Origin: Verrucomicrobiota bacterium
Lineage (GTDB): Bacteria > Verrucomicrobiota > Verrucomicrobiia > Verrucomicrobiales > Verrucomicrobiaceae
Assembly (NCBI GenBank): GCA_009885695.1
Contig: VFKE01000001.1
Coordinates: forward strand, 1 to 35,663
Length of the DNA: 35,663 nucleotides
Direction of reading: 5' to 3'
The position numbers were made by a program, and so were the translations under genes. Shown piece by piece: positions 9,422 through 17,014 of the stretch (the stretch's first letter is position 1; each line of letters begins with the position of its first letter). The notes beneath the pieces were generated by a model. That model saw only the letters and a list, made by a program, of their open reading frames with translations, did not search any database and was not told where the DNA came from.

Positions 9422-10348
9422 TTACAGTGGTGGTGGCGAGCTGCCCTTACTGCTGAAAAATAATGGCTGATTTTCAGTAATCGCTTTCAAACCAAACTGT
9501 AGTCCTTGGTCGATGATGGCCTGGCGGAACAGTCTACAGATATCGAACGAGTCTGGATAGGCGTAAATACTGACATAGACTCCTTCGCCTTTTATCGCGG
9601 AAAAGAGGCTGTCAATTTTCTCGCGGTCCGCAGTCACAGACCATCCCTTCGCTAGGATGGGCTCGCAGCGGGTCGAATCATCGTCTGAATCTGTCCTGGT
9701 GATATCCGGGTTCTTGGAGAGATTCGCTAGTAACAGCGGATAAACCTTTCCGTGTCTGACAATCACTGCAAATGGAATCAGGTCCGACGAATGTTCACGA
9801 GGAAAGCGCATTTTGATCGTTCGGGATTCCGACGCGTTGTGACGATCTTTTTCGAGGCTTTGCCTCCTTTGCTCCAATTGAGCGATTTGCTCATCCATGG
9901 CAGGAATCATGTTGTTCATCGATTCAATGTCCTGCTGGATGGCACGTTGGTCTGCCTTCAACTGCCTAATCTGCAGACCGGGATCAATGGAAATGGCAAC
10001 TGCCGATTTGGCGATGGTTTTATCCAGTTCCTCAGTCTGGTTCTGGAGACTTTCCAGTATTCTCCTAAGGCGTTCCAGTTCAGTGAGCTTCTCCCCTCGC
10101 TCCGGAGTCAGGGGAAGCGGGCTGTCACCAAGCATGGCGTTTAATTTCTCTTTTTCACCTTGGGCCATCTTCAGGCGGCGCTCTAAGAGCTCCTTGGTGG
10201 GGCTGGCCTTTGTCTGACCGTTATCCGGAGGGGCTTGAGCCAGCAAGGCTGTGATGCAGGCCACAAGCACAATGACCCCAAATGTGTTGCACATCGGACC
10301 CAAGAGAAGGTCAAGGCTGCTAGAAGGCGTGTTGGGCTGGCTCATCAC
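9422..10348 (-). CDS. MotB/ExbD-like channel partner protein (second copy)
   Basis: This is a 308-residue protein with a short N-terminal cytoplasmic piece and one transmembrane helix (about 14-36). The helix starts with SLDLLLGPMCNTFG, whose Asp sits where MotB/ExbD proteins carry the proton-binding Asp. A coiled coil follows (about 55-170) and then an alpha/beta domain (about 185-300, PFAVIVRHGKVYPL), likely periplasmic. The start is either GTG at 10348 or ATG at 10345. Both overlap the stop of the upstream gene (GTGATG), so translation is coupled. It is the last gene of the minus-strand operon and its stop lies 40 bases from the stop of the giant protein gene. The architecture resembles ZorB or ExbD partners, but no OmpA peptidoglycan-binding motif is obvious. 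The family call is by topology and the TM motif. Confidence 0.68.
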   Translation of the reverse strand: MMSQPNTPSSSLDLLLGPMCNTFGVIVLVACITALLAQAPPDNGQTKASPTKELLERRLKMAQGEKEKLNAMLGDSPLPLTPERGEKLTELERLRRILESLQNQTEELDKTIAKSAVAISIDPGLQIRQLKADQRAIQQDIESMNNMIPAMDEQIAQLEQRRQSLEKDRHNASESRTIKMRFPREHSSDLIPFAVIVRHGKVYPLLLANLSKNPDITRTDSDDDSTRCEPILAKGWSVTADREKIDSLFSAIKGEGVYVSIYAYPDSFDICRLFRQAIIDQGLQFGLKAITENQPLFFSSKGSSPPPL

Positions 10349-11193
10349 TTGGAAAATTCAAATCGGACGTCCTCGCCGAGCAAATCGTAACCCACTTCAA
10401 AGCCAGCATTCTTTGCCGTTTTGACATAGTCGTTAAACTGGTGTGCTGCTGAAGGCCTGAAAAACAGGACTACAAATTGATCTGATGATTTCAGCTTCTT
10501 TAGGCTATTCGGAAAATCGAGAACACTGCCTTCAGCGGCGGTGGTTTGCGTGTCAAACCGCGTCATTTTAAAGCCTTCACGGTTCACGTCGACAAGGACT
10601 GGTTCTTTGGTCGTGCCTGAGATTTCCGGAATCAGTCGGAGCACGCCCTGCTGGTTTTTCTCCGCCATCAGCTGTGATTCCGCAGACCGGACTGCGCGTG
10701 TCGCATCAGCCAGCCGCTTTTCACCTTCTTGCACAATTGACTTTAACCGGTCACTCTCAGCGATGATCCGCGCTGACATCACGCTCATGCCCTTAATCTC
10801 GCCGGCAATTATGGCATCCGCAGGGTTGACGATCATTTGCCCGGCCTTTTCCTGACGAGCCTGATTCGATTGCCCATAGACAGCGATCTGGCTGCGAAGA
10901 CTCGCCTCCTCAGCTTCGATGGAGGCCAGGGAAGGCGTGTAACCTGCGGTATTCCCCATTGTAGCCAGCCTCGAGCGCAGTGCTGAAACGTCAGAGAGCG
11001 TCTGATCGAGACTCTGGGACAAGATTCCCTCGGCCTTCACATCGTGGCTGCCTTCCAACGCCCCGTCATCGATTTGCAAGCCCAAGGTCAAGGTGACCAT
11101 GATCATGACTCCGATCATCGAGGTGAGGATGTCCTGAAATACGAAAAACGTGACTTCAGGCGGTGCCGCGAGTCTATGAAATCGGGAGACCAT
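10345..11193 (-). CDS. MotB/ExbD-like channel partner protein (first copy)
   Basis: This 282-residue protein has an N-terminal transmembrane helix (about 22-40) beginning FQDILTSMIGVMIMVTLTL. The layout, an Asp (D21) followed by the hydrophobic helix, closely resembles the MotB stretch DFMTxMMAFF. A coiled coil with many Gln/Glu/Arg residues follows (about 60-175), then a C-terminal alpha/beta domain (about 185-282) ending FEVGYDLLGEDVRFEF, probably periplasmic. It lies 9 bases downstream of the MotA-like gene and overlaps the second MotB-like gene, so the three form one operon. Carrying two different MotB/ExbD-like partners suggests a hetero-oligomeric pentamer-dimer channel like MotA5B2 or ExbB5D2 (inference). 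Confidence 0.7.
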   Translation of the reverse strand: MVSRFHRLAAPPEVTFFVFQDILTSMIGVMIMVTLTLGLQIDDGALEGSHDVKAEGILSQSLDQTLSDVSALRSRLATMGNTAGYTPSLASIEAEEASLRSQIAVYGQSNQARQEKAGQMIVNPADAIIAGEIKGMSVMSARIIAESDRLKSIVQEGEKRLADATRAVRSAESQLMAEKNQQGVLRLIPEISGTTKEPVLVDVNREGFKMTRFDTQTTAAEGSVLDFPNSLKKLKSSDQFVVLFFRPSAAHQFNDYVKTAKNAGFEVGYDLLGEDVRFEFSK

Positions 11194-11202
11194 AAAGTTT
11201 TC

Positions 11203-12108
11203 TCATTCCGATTTTAGGCGCAAACGGGCGGAAATGCTTTTGTGACAATAATCACTGCATGCATCAAGGAAGGTTGCCTCCCGCGTCTGTAAAAACGTAG
11301 TGCGCATGTGAATGATCAGGGCGGCGAGCAAAGCCACGAGAGTGACTTCAAATGCTGTGGAAAGGCCCGCGGTCACCCCCTGCAGAGATTGCTTAATGCC
11401 GGACAGCTCCCCGCTGGCTTGGAGAGTGAGCCCGAAGCCGGCAATGGCCTGGCTGAGCCCTATAACAGTTCCAATGAAACCGAGCACCGGAGTCGCCCAG
11501 ATGAAGCCATTCAACAAAGTGTAGCCGGACGCGAACTGTGCCTCGTCATTTGCAGACTGAGTCGCGAGGATGCTCGACACATCGCTCACCTGGCCGATGT
11601 TCCTAAGATTCGACAACGCCCGCTCGACTCGGTTGAGAAGGACAAAATTCGCCGGATTGTCCACAAGTTGATGCACCCGGTCCAGAACATGCCTGGCTGT
11701 GGAAGGCGTCAACTCGAAGTCTGGAGTCTGTGGCACCGCTTCTAAATTCAATGCGCGCGCTTGAAGGGAGAGTTTTCGGGACTTGATCCACAACATCGCC
11801 ATCGCCCAGAAAAAGAGAAGCATGATGAAATACGGACAAAGCCCTCTCTCGACAAACATCGAAACGTAGCGTTGAGCTTCAGGAATCCGTTGTAATCCCA
11901 GCAACAATCCTGCGTAGAAGGCCACCGTCAAAAACACCCCGATCAAGAAGGTGAGCATCTTGTTCACAGAGGTGAAACGCCCGCCCCGGAAACCGAAACG
12001 CTGTTCAATGTCCTGCCTCGACCAGTTCAGCTTATGTGAGATGGAATCGAAGGGAGAGGCTGAAGGAGCCGCTCTGGTAGCTGCAAAGTTCGCCGATTGG
12101 TCATTCAT
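11203..12108 (-). CDS. MotA/TolQ/ExbB-family proton channel subunit
   Basis: This 301-residue protein has transmembrane helices at about 51-71, 91-108, 200-225 and 250-268. The third carries the family signature WATPVLGFIGTVIGLSQAI, with the usual small-residue and Pro/Gly pattern, and the fourth runs STAFEVTLVALLAALI. The loop between helices 2 and 3 (about 90 residues) is cytoplasmic. MotA/TolQ/ExbB proteins form pentamers around a dimer of MotB/ExbD-type helices and convert proton flow into motion in the periplasm. The gene heads the minus-strand operon and a promoter-like site lies 38 bases upstream. It lacks the long cytoplasmic tail of ZorA, so it is closer in size to ExbB/TolQ. The family assignment is firm; the partner process is not known. 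Confidence 0.9.
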   Translation of the reverse strand: MNDQSANFAATRAAPSASPFDSISHKLNWSRQDIEQRFGFRGGRFTSVNKMLTFLIGVFLTVAFYAGLLLGLQRIPEAQRYVSMFVERGLCPYFIMLLFFWAMAMLWIKSRKLSLQARALNLEAVPQTPDFELTPSTARHVLDRVHQLVDNPANFVLLNRVERALSNLRNIGQVSDVSSILATQSANDEAQFASGYTLLNGFIWATPVLGFIGTVIGLSQAIAGFGLTLQASGELSGIKQSLQGVTAGLSTAFEVTLVALLAALIIHMRTTFLQTREATFLDACSDYCHKSISARLRLKSE

Positions 12109-12146
12109 TGCAATTTTAGGTAATGGTCTAATGTAAAAACAAGTCG

Positions 12147-12175
12147 CATCTAGAGCCGACTGATTTCACTGTCAA
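12147..12175 (-). promoter_or_regulatory. Predicted sigma70-type promoter for the MotA/MotB-like operon
   Basis: Read on the minus strand, a perfect TTGACA (12175-12170) is followed by exactly 17 bases and then TAGATG (12152-12147), a partial match to TATAAT. The site ends 38 bases before the ATG of the MotA-like gene. This is a prediction from spacing and consensus only. Confidence 0.45.
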
Positions 12176-12584
12176 GACACTGATTTTCGAACCTAGAACC
12201 GATATGACACACCCACGATAGGCTGCAGGTCATCCGCGCCATGCGTAACGCCAATATTGAGCCCGGCATCCATCCGGCAATTCTTCCCGATCATGAGCAG
12301 CAATCCCATGTCCACAGTGCCCACCCAGTCTCCACTGTGCTGCGTGGGAACTGAACTATAAAACTCGGCATACCCGGAGAGCGGGCCAGCAATTTCATGC
12401 GAGACCGAGACGGAATTAATGATGTCGGCGTGATAGCCGCCATCGTCGTTCGCGCTGATGCTGACGCCATTGTTAATCCCAAAATCGAAATTGCCCGGCA
12501 GTTTCAGACCGGGGAGGAAAATCACTCCGCCTTCGACTTTGCCGCTGCCGATCCCGCTGCAGCACTGCGACTTGCCCGTGGCTG

Positions 12585-12760
12585 GCAGACTGTTGAAAAA
12601 CGCCTTGAAGGCTGGAAGCCAGGCTTCAAGCCTGACATGGCTGGCGGGCATCTGGCCTGCATGTCCTTCGACCTGCCGTGTCACGTGCCATGCTGGATGC
12701 ATGGCTGCCGTGACAAGCAAGATGCTGGTCATCCGTTTATCAACAGGCTGCCAGGAAAGC
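12585..12760. repeat. Intergenic repeat-like sequence with short inverted arms
   Basis: The stretch contains nested imperfect inverted words (ggctggaagcc / ggcttcaagcc) and the word ctgttgaaaaa. Both words are also found, in reverse orientation, in the repeat at 18888-19014. It lies inside the broken outer-membrane protein gene. It is probably a short non-autonomous repeat. Boundaries are approximate. Confidence 0.4.
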
Positions 12761-12775
12761 GCTGGTTAATCGCAA

Positions 12776-12836
12776 GTGGAAGCGACGCCTCCGTCACTGA
12801 TCCAAGTGCAGCAAGTAACGAGGGCGTCGCTTCTAC
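12776..12836. repeat. REP-like hairpin element inside the broken gene
   Basis: The left arm (12776-12798) contains GTGGAAGCGACGCCTCCGT and the right arm (12814-12836) contains ACGAGGGCGTCGCTTCTAC. The arms are 23 bases each, almost fully complementary, around a 15-base loop. The element sits exactly where the N-terminal part of the outer-membrane protein gene ends. Size and shape fit a REP/RAYT-type element. Confidence 0.6.
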
Positions 12837-13158
12837 TCTTTATAGCGTTTCCCTGGCGTGCTTCATGCGTAAGCCCTGGTCATGCGTGGGGTTGAAGAGA
12901 CTGTAACTTGACTTGTCGTTGGTCAGTGGATGCACCGCACACTTGCAGTCTGCCCCCGCGGCCATGCTTGCCAAGTTTAGCAACACTCCCAGAACAATCG
13001 ATTGCTGCTTTTTCATTAATAAAACAAACAGCATTCATCAAAGATATGGCTTATGAAACTGCGGCAGCACACGCACCCGGATCTACCCTTCAACATATAA
13101 ACCTTTCCACTTTTCCACCTTTCAACAATTAATCCAACATTCTTCCGCCCTCATCCTT

Positions 13159-13962
13159 ATGAAATACATCGAACCCCACGGCCACATGGTCAGCCGCACC
13201 ACGGATGACTACGAGAAAATGGCGCTGGCCGGCTGTGTCGCGATTTGCGAGCCCGCTTTCTGGGCCGGTTTCGACCGCGCCAGCGCCCAGGGCTTTTACG
13301 ATTACTTCCGGCAGATCACCGAGAACGAGCCGAAGCGCGCTGCAAGGTTTGGCATACAACACTATTCGTGGCTTTGCATCAATCCCAAGGAGGCCGAAGA
13401 CCTCAAGCTGGCGGACGACGTCATGGCGTTGATCCCTGAGTTCATCAACAGACCAAACGTCCTCGGCATCGGCGAGATCGGGCTGAACAAGAACAGCCGC
13501 AACGAACTCACCATCCTGGAAAAGCACATCCAGCTCGCTGCCGACTACGACCAGCTCATCTTGGTCCACACCCCGCATCTCGAGGACAAGCTCAAAGGCA
13601 CGCGCCTCATCCTTGACGCCCTTAAAAACCACCCCGAGATCAAGCCGGAACGTGTCATCATCGACCACGTGGAAGAGCACACCATCGATCTCGTGCTTGA
13701 TCAGGGATTCTGGGCTGGCATGACCTTGTATCCTCAGAGCAAATGCAGCCCGCAGCGCGCCATCGACATGCTGGAGCAGCGCCGGGCCGAGCGCCTCTGG
13801 ATGAACTCCGCCTGCGACTGGGGCGTGAGCGACCCTCTCGCCGTGCCCAGGACCATGCTGGAGATGCGCAAGCGCGGCTGGAGCGAGACCGGCATCCAGC
13901 GCGTGGTCTTTGAGAATCCCGTGGCCTTCATGGGGCAATCGCCAAAATTTTTACTTGCTTAG
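13159..13962 (+). CDS. TatD-like metal-dependent hydrolase, EboB type
   Basis: This 267-residue TIM-barrel protein starts with the metal-binding HxH (H7, H9 in EPHGHM). Further expected ligands follow: GEIGL (Glu), LVHTPH (His), VIIDHVEEH (His) and [10 protein letters not shown] (Asp). The opening [24 protein letters not shown] and closing [18 protein letters not shown] closely match what I recall of EboB, the TatD-family member of the ebo (ede) cluster that helps export or localise metabolites in cyanobacteria and other phyla. No other ebo gene (EboA, UbiA-type EboC, DHQS-type EboD, EboE) is in the window, so it is an orphan here. No Shine-Dalgarno is visible before the ATG at 13159; the start is supported by the motif position. 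Confidence 0.8.
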   Translation: MKYIEPHGHMVSRTTDDYEKMALAGCVAICEPAFWAGFDRASAQGFYDYFRQITENEPKRAARFGIQHYSWLCINPKEAEDLKLADDVMALIPEFINRPNVLGIGEIGLNKNSRNELTILEKHIQLAADYDQLILVHTPHLEDKLKGTRLILDALKNHPEIKPERVIIDHVEEHTIDLVLDQGFWAGMTLYPQSKCSPQRAIDMLEQRRAERLWMNSACDWGVSDPLAVPRTMLEMRKRGWSETGIQRVVFENPVAFMGQSPKFLLA

Positions 13963-13964
13963 CC

Positions 13965-14168
13965 ATGCCAAGGAAAGTGCGGGATTTGATCAAGGATTTG
14001 ATCCGCGCCGGGTTTCACGAGATTCACGGCGGAGGGAAAGGTTCTCATCGCAAATTCACTCATCTGCGCTACCCTGGCGCAGTCACGGTCAGTGGGTAAT
14101 CAGGCAGCGACGCCCAGCACTACCAGGAAAAGCAAATCAAACGAGCCATCGAGGAGATTGAAGAATGA
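13965..14168 (+). pseudogene. hicA: HicA-like mRNA interferase toxin with an in-frame stop
   Basis: The frame from ATG 13965 reads MPRKVRDLIKDLIRAGFHEI, then GGGKGSHRKF with the catalytic His (H28), then a TAA at 14097-14099 after Gly44. Behind the stop the same frame continues with clear HicA sequence (GSDAQHYQEKQIKRAIEEIEE) and ends at TGA 14166-14168. It overlaps hicB by ATGA, as intact hicAB pairs often do. A single change of CAA, AAA or AAG to TAA explains this. HicA binds and cuts mRNA through a dsRBD-like fold. The 44-residue product keeps the His but loses the last helix, so it is probably inactive. It could also be a sequencing error, or a stop that is read through. Confidence 0.82.
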
Positions 14169-14386
14169 AGCCATCAGATCGCTATCATAAATGGGTTGAG
14201 TGGAGTTCGCGCGACGGCGTCTATATCGGTCATTGTCCCGATTTAATCACCGGGATTCATGGTGACGATCCGGTGCGGCTTTACGTCGAATTGTGCGAGA
14301 CCGTGGACGACGTCATCGCTCATTTTGAAAATGAGGGACGACGCCTGCCGAAGCCGAGGGTGAAGCCGATGCTGCAAATGGCATGA
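14165..14386 (+). CDS. hicB: HicB-like antitoxin
   Basis: This 73-residue protein has the partial RNase H-like fold of HicB antitoxins: KWVEWSSRDGVYIGHCPDL (two strands), GIHGDDP, and then a helix LYVELCETVDDVIAHFENEG followed by a proline-rich end. It carries no separate DNA-binding domain, so it may neutralise HicA without strong autoregulation. The start overlaps the hicA reading frame (ATGA), and its end overlaps lpxI by 4 bases in the same way. The antitoxin frame is intact while the toxin frame is broken. Confidence 0.82.
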   Translation: MKPSDRYHKWVEWSSRDGVYIGHCPDLITGIHGDDPVRLYVELCETVDDVIAHFENEGRRLPKPRVKPMLQMA

Positions 14387-15201
14387 CAGGCCATGCTCCA
14401 GCGCGCGTTGCCCTAATCGCTGGCAACGGAGTCTATCCCGAGATGTTCGTCACGGCCGCACGGCGCACGGGGGTGAAGGAACTCATCGCCGCCGCGTTCA
14501 TCGACGAGACGAAATCCGATCTCACAAAAATCGTGGACGCCATCGAATGGTTCCGCGTCGGCCAGCTCAGCAAGATGATCGCATTTTTCAAGAAGCATGA
14601 AGTGAAACACGCAGTCATGGTCGGACAGATCGCGCCGAAAAACCTCTTCGATCTCCGCCCTGATTTTCGCACGCTGCTGATGCTGGCGCGTTTGAAAAAA
14701 CGCAATGCCGAAACCCTCTTCGGAGCCATTGGCGACGAACTGGCCAAAGAAGGCATTGAACTACTTCCAGCCACCACTTTCCTCGACGATTGCATCCCGC
14801 AGGCTGGGCACATCGCCGGCCCCAAGCCGAAGAAGCGCCGCCAAGAAGACGCCCAGTTCGGACTCGAGATCGCCAAAGCCTCCAGCAAGCTCGACATCGG
14901 CCAGACCGTCATCGTGAAAAACGGCACCGTGCTCGCAGTCGAAGCCTTTGAAGGCACAAATGAAGCCATCAAACGCGGCGGCACGCTCGGCAAAGGCAGT
15001 GCCACCATGGTCAAGGTCAGCAAACCCAATCAAGACATGCGTTTCGATGTTCCGGTGATCGGCCCCGATACCATCAGCGCCGCCGCGGAAGCCAGCGTGG
15101 ACTTGATCGCCATTGAGGCCGGGAAGACCCTGCTGCTTGAAAAAGAAGAAGTTCTGGCGCGGTGTGAACGTTTGAAAGTGACGTTGATTGCGGTGGAGTA
15201 A
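14383..15201 (+). CDS. lpxI: UDP-2,3-diacylglucosamine diphosphatase LpxI
   Basis: LpxI hydrolyses UDP-2,3-diacylglucosamine to lipid X and UMP in the lipid A pathway, replacing LpxH in many phyla. The 272-residue length is normal. The N-terminal VALIAGNGVYPEMFVTAA matches the first Rossmann-like block. VGQLSKMIAFFKKHEVKHAVMVGQIAPKNLF and the C-terminal TVIVKNGTVLAVEAFEGTNEAI and VPVIGPDTI are the hallmark blocks of the family (former DUF1009). It acts at the cytoplasmic membrane surface. The ATG at 14383 overlaps the hicB stop (ATGA). The next intact genes, a Gfo/Idh dehydrogenase and lpxB, fit the same pathway. An 883-base decayed gap separates them. Confidence 0.95.
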   Translation: MTGHAPARVALIAGNGVYPEMFVTAARRTGVKELIAAAFIDETKSDLTKIVDAIEWFRVGQLSKMIAFFKKHEVKHAVMVGQIAPKNLFDLRPDFRTLLMLARLKKRNAETLFGAIGDELAKEGIELLPATTFLDDCIPQAGHIAGPKPKKRRQEDAQFGLEIAKASSKLDIGQTVIVKNGTVLAVEAFEGTNEAIKRGGTLGKGSATMVKVSKPNQDMRFDVPVIGPDTISAAAEASVDLIAIEAGKTLLLEKEEVLARCERLKVTLIAVE

Positions 15202-16084
15202 GCCTAGAAAGGAAAGTCGCCGACCAAATCCGCGAAGTCCTCATCCACGCCCACTACCTCTCACAGAAAGACATCGAAATCTGCGCCGCCTTCGACTGGC
15301 GAGCCTACGAAGAGTTGGAGATGCACACGAACGCCCCCGGCATCGAGTCGCTCCACCAAACCCTCCGCGCCACCCACACCGAGACCGCAGCCGCAGCCGC
15401 GACGTAGCCCGAAACGCATCGCGCTGGTGGCTGCCGACCTTGTGGCGCATTTGAATCCTTCGCCCCCGGCTCAGTCGGGCTGCGCCCAACGCTTCGCGTT
15501 GTCTGTCTCACTCAGCCCACTTGCTGAGTTCGGCTCGAGAAGCGCGTGGAGGCGAATATCGAATGTGGAATTTCGAATGACGACCTGACTGAACTTCGCA
15601 ATTCGGAATTCATCCTTCGAACTTCGCCTCCGTCCATCGCGAGCTGACCAACGTTGACCTCATCAAGATCACGTCCACGCATCACGCGTGGCGCAGTGTT
15701 CCGGGTAGGGTGGGCGTCCCGCCCGCCGGTTCGGGTATCCTGCCCGGATCATCAAACGTCGAGAGACAACCCACGCGCACCGACGCCCAGAGTGTTCCGC
15801 GGGACGCGTAACACGGCAGACAGGATGCCCACCCTACCCGGAAATACTCCGACATCCCCGGCTTCTGCAAATCCGCCACCACGCCCTCGTCGCCGCCCTC
15901 GCCGACGAAGTCTGCTTCGCTCACATGACTCCCGGCGCCCAGTCCGAACCCCTCACGCACTGCCTCACCGAATGGATCGTCCCATTTTATTACACTGAAA
16001 AATGGGTGATGACTAATCGCAAGCTGGCGTAAGTGACGGATTTCACCTTGTCACGCTGCCGGTTCTTTTCATGATGAGCGGCGG
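15202..16084. other. Degenerate 883-base gap with coding remnants
   Basis: No intact gene is visible. Three protein-like stretches remain. The first, about 15206-15406 plus strand, reads SLERKVADQIREVLIHAHYL and on to AYEELEMHTNAPGI and a stop, with no start codon. The second, about 15627-15698, reads NFASVHRELTNVDLIKITST and HHAWRSV. The third, about 15860-16032, reads HHALVAALADEVCFAHMTPG and on to EWIVPFYYTEKWVMTNRKLA, with a TAA stop. An inverted-repeat element (15701-15841) separates the second and third. I do not recognise the parent protein or proteins. The arrangement suggests a decayed gene interrupted by a repeat. Confidence 0.5.
15701..15841. repeat. Inverted-repeat element, 141 bases, perfect 15-base ends
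   Basis: The left end CCGGGTAGGGTGGGC (15701-15715) and the right end GCCCACCCTACCCGG (15827-15841) are perfect reverse complements. The interior holds a further GC-rich palindrome (gcgtcccgcccgcc) and no ORF. The shape fits a MITE or REP-type element. It lies between two coding remnants. Confidence 0.65.
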
Positions 16085-17014
16085 ATGAACAAGCCAATCA
16101 AAGTCGGAGTCGCCGGAGTCGGTGCCATGGGGAAAAATCACGCGCGCGTTCTCGCGTCGCTCGAGGGTGCGGAACTGGTCGCGATTTATGATCTGGATCC
16201 GGTGCGCGCAGCGGAACTGGCGGCGACCTATCATACGAAGGCAGTCAGCAGCCTTGAAGAATTCTCCGGTCTGGTGGATGCCGCGGCAGTTGCGGTGCCG
16301 ACGGTGGCGCATCGCGAGGTGGCGGGCTTTCTGCTGGAACGCGGGAAACATGTGCTGGTGGAGAAACCACTCAGTGAATCACTGCAAGAAGCACAGGAGT
16401 TGGTGACACTGGCTCAGGCGAAGAATCTCATTCTGCAAGTCGGACACATCGAGCGCTTCAATCCGGTGATGCGTCAGTTGGAGGAACGCATAAAACAGCC
16501 TCGCTTCATCGAAGCCACACGGCTCTCGCCATTTCCCAACCGAAGCATGGATATTGGCGTGGTGCTGGATGTCATGATTCACGACCTGGAAATCATCCTG
16601 CATCTGGTGCGCTCGCCCATCGTCAATCTGGATGCGGTCGGCACGCCGGTGCTGACCCGACGCGAAGACATCGCGAACGCACGTATCCGTTTTGAGAACG
16701 GTTGCGTGGCCAATGTCACTGCCAGCCGGATCAGCGACAAGAAGATGCGCAAGATCCAGGTCTTCCACGGCGAAGGCTACATCTCGCTGGATTATCAGGA
16801 ACAAACCGGCCACATCTACCGGCGCGAGGGATTGCAGATCGTGCGCGAAGATGTGCAGGTGGAGAAAGATGAACCGCTCAAGCTGGAGCTGGCTGCATTC
16901 GTCGAGAGCGCCAGACGCGGGCTTGCTCCCGTCGTGAGCGGACAGCAGGGGGCGGATGCGCTGCAACTGGCGATTCAGATCACTGAGAAGATTGCGAGCG
17001 GAAAGTTTTCATGA
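16085..17014 (+). CDS. Gfo/Idh/MocA-family NAD(P)-dependent oxidoreductase
   Basis: This 309-residue protein begins with a Rossmann motif GVAGVGAMGKNHARVL and has AVAVPTVAHREVA, then the family signature KHVLVEKPLS with the conserved catalytic Lys of EKP. The C-terminal alpha/beta domain includes GHIERFNPVMRQLE and DVMIHDLEIILHL. Members of this family oxidise or reduce sugars, often nucleotide sugars. Its stop overlaps the lpxB start (ATGA), so the two are translationally coupled. A similar gene next to lpxB is common in several phyla, which suggests a role in modifying a lipid A sugar precursor (inference). The exact substrate cannot be read from the sequence. Confidence 0.88.
   Translation: MNKPIKVGVAGVGAMGKNHARVLASLEGAELVAIYDLDPVRAAELAATYHTKAVSSLEEFSGLVDAAAVAVPTVAHREVAGFLLERGKHVLVEKPLSESLQEAQELVTLAQAKNLILQVGHIERFNPVMRQLEERIKQPRFIEATRLSPFPNRSMDIGVVLDVMIHDLEIILHLVRSPIVNLDAVGTPVLTRREDIANARIRFENGCVANVTASRISDKKMRKIQVFHGEGYISLDYQEQTGHIYRREGLQIVREDVQVEKDEPLKLELAAFVESARRGLAPVVSGQQGADALQLAIQITEKIASGKFS

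Larger units (their letters stand above)
12193..13016 (-). pseudogene. Broken outer-membrane transporter gene (MetA-pathway/Phenol_MetA_deg type)
   Basis: Two parts of one protein family lie in order on the minus strand. The first (13016 down to about 12880) encodes a signal peptide (MKKQQSIVLGVLLNLASMAAGA) and then NDKSSYSLFNPT, the usual N-terminal block of these proteins. It runs into a stop at 12842-12840. The second (about 12560 to 12193) encodes the C-terminal beta-barrel half, with GYHADIINSVSVSHEIAGPLSGYAEF, DWVGTVDMGL and a terminal VGVSYRF. The middle of the barrel (normally including STDRPDxTESPYTVDAG) is missing and is replaced by repeat sequence (about 12575-12840), including a strong hairpin. 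A 179-residue frame crosses the right part of the repeat, but its first 55 residues are repeat-derived. I infer an insertion-deletion that killed the gene. Confidence 0.72.

Noticed and set aside
9422-12108. Calling the minus operon a true Zorya system
   Set aside because: The MotA-like protein lacks the long ZorA tail, and ZorC/ZorD/ZorE-type genes are absent. Only the channel logic is similar.
13129-13938. 269-codon minus-strand frame antisense to the EboB-like gene
   Set aside because: Its His/Val/Asp-rich composition is a shadow of a GC-rich gene. The plus strand has complete metal-binding motifs.
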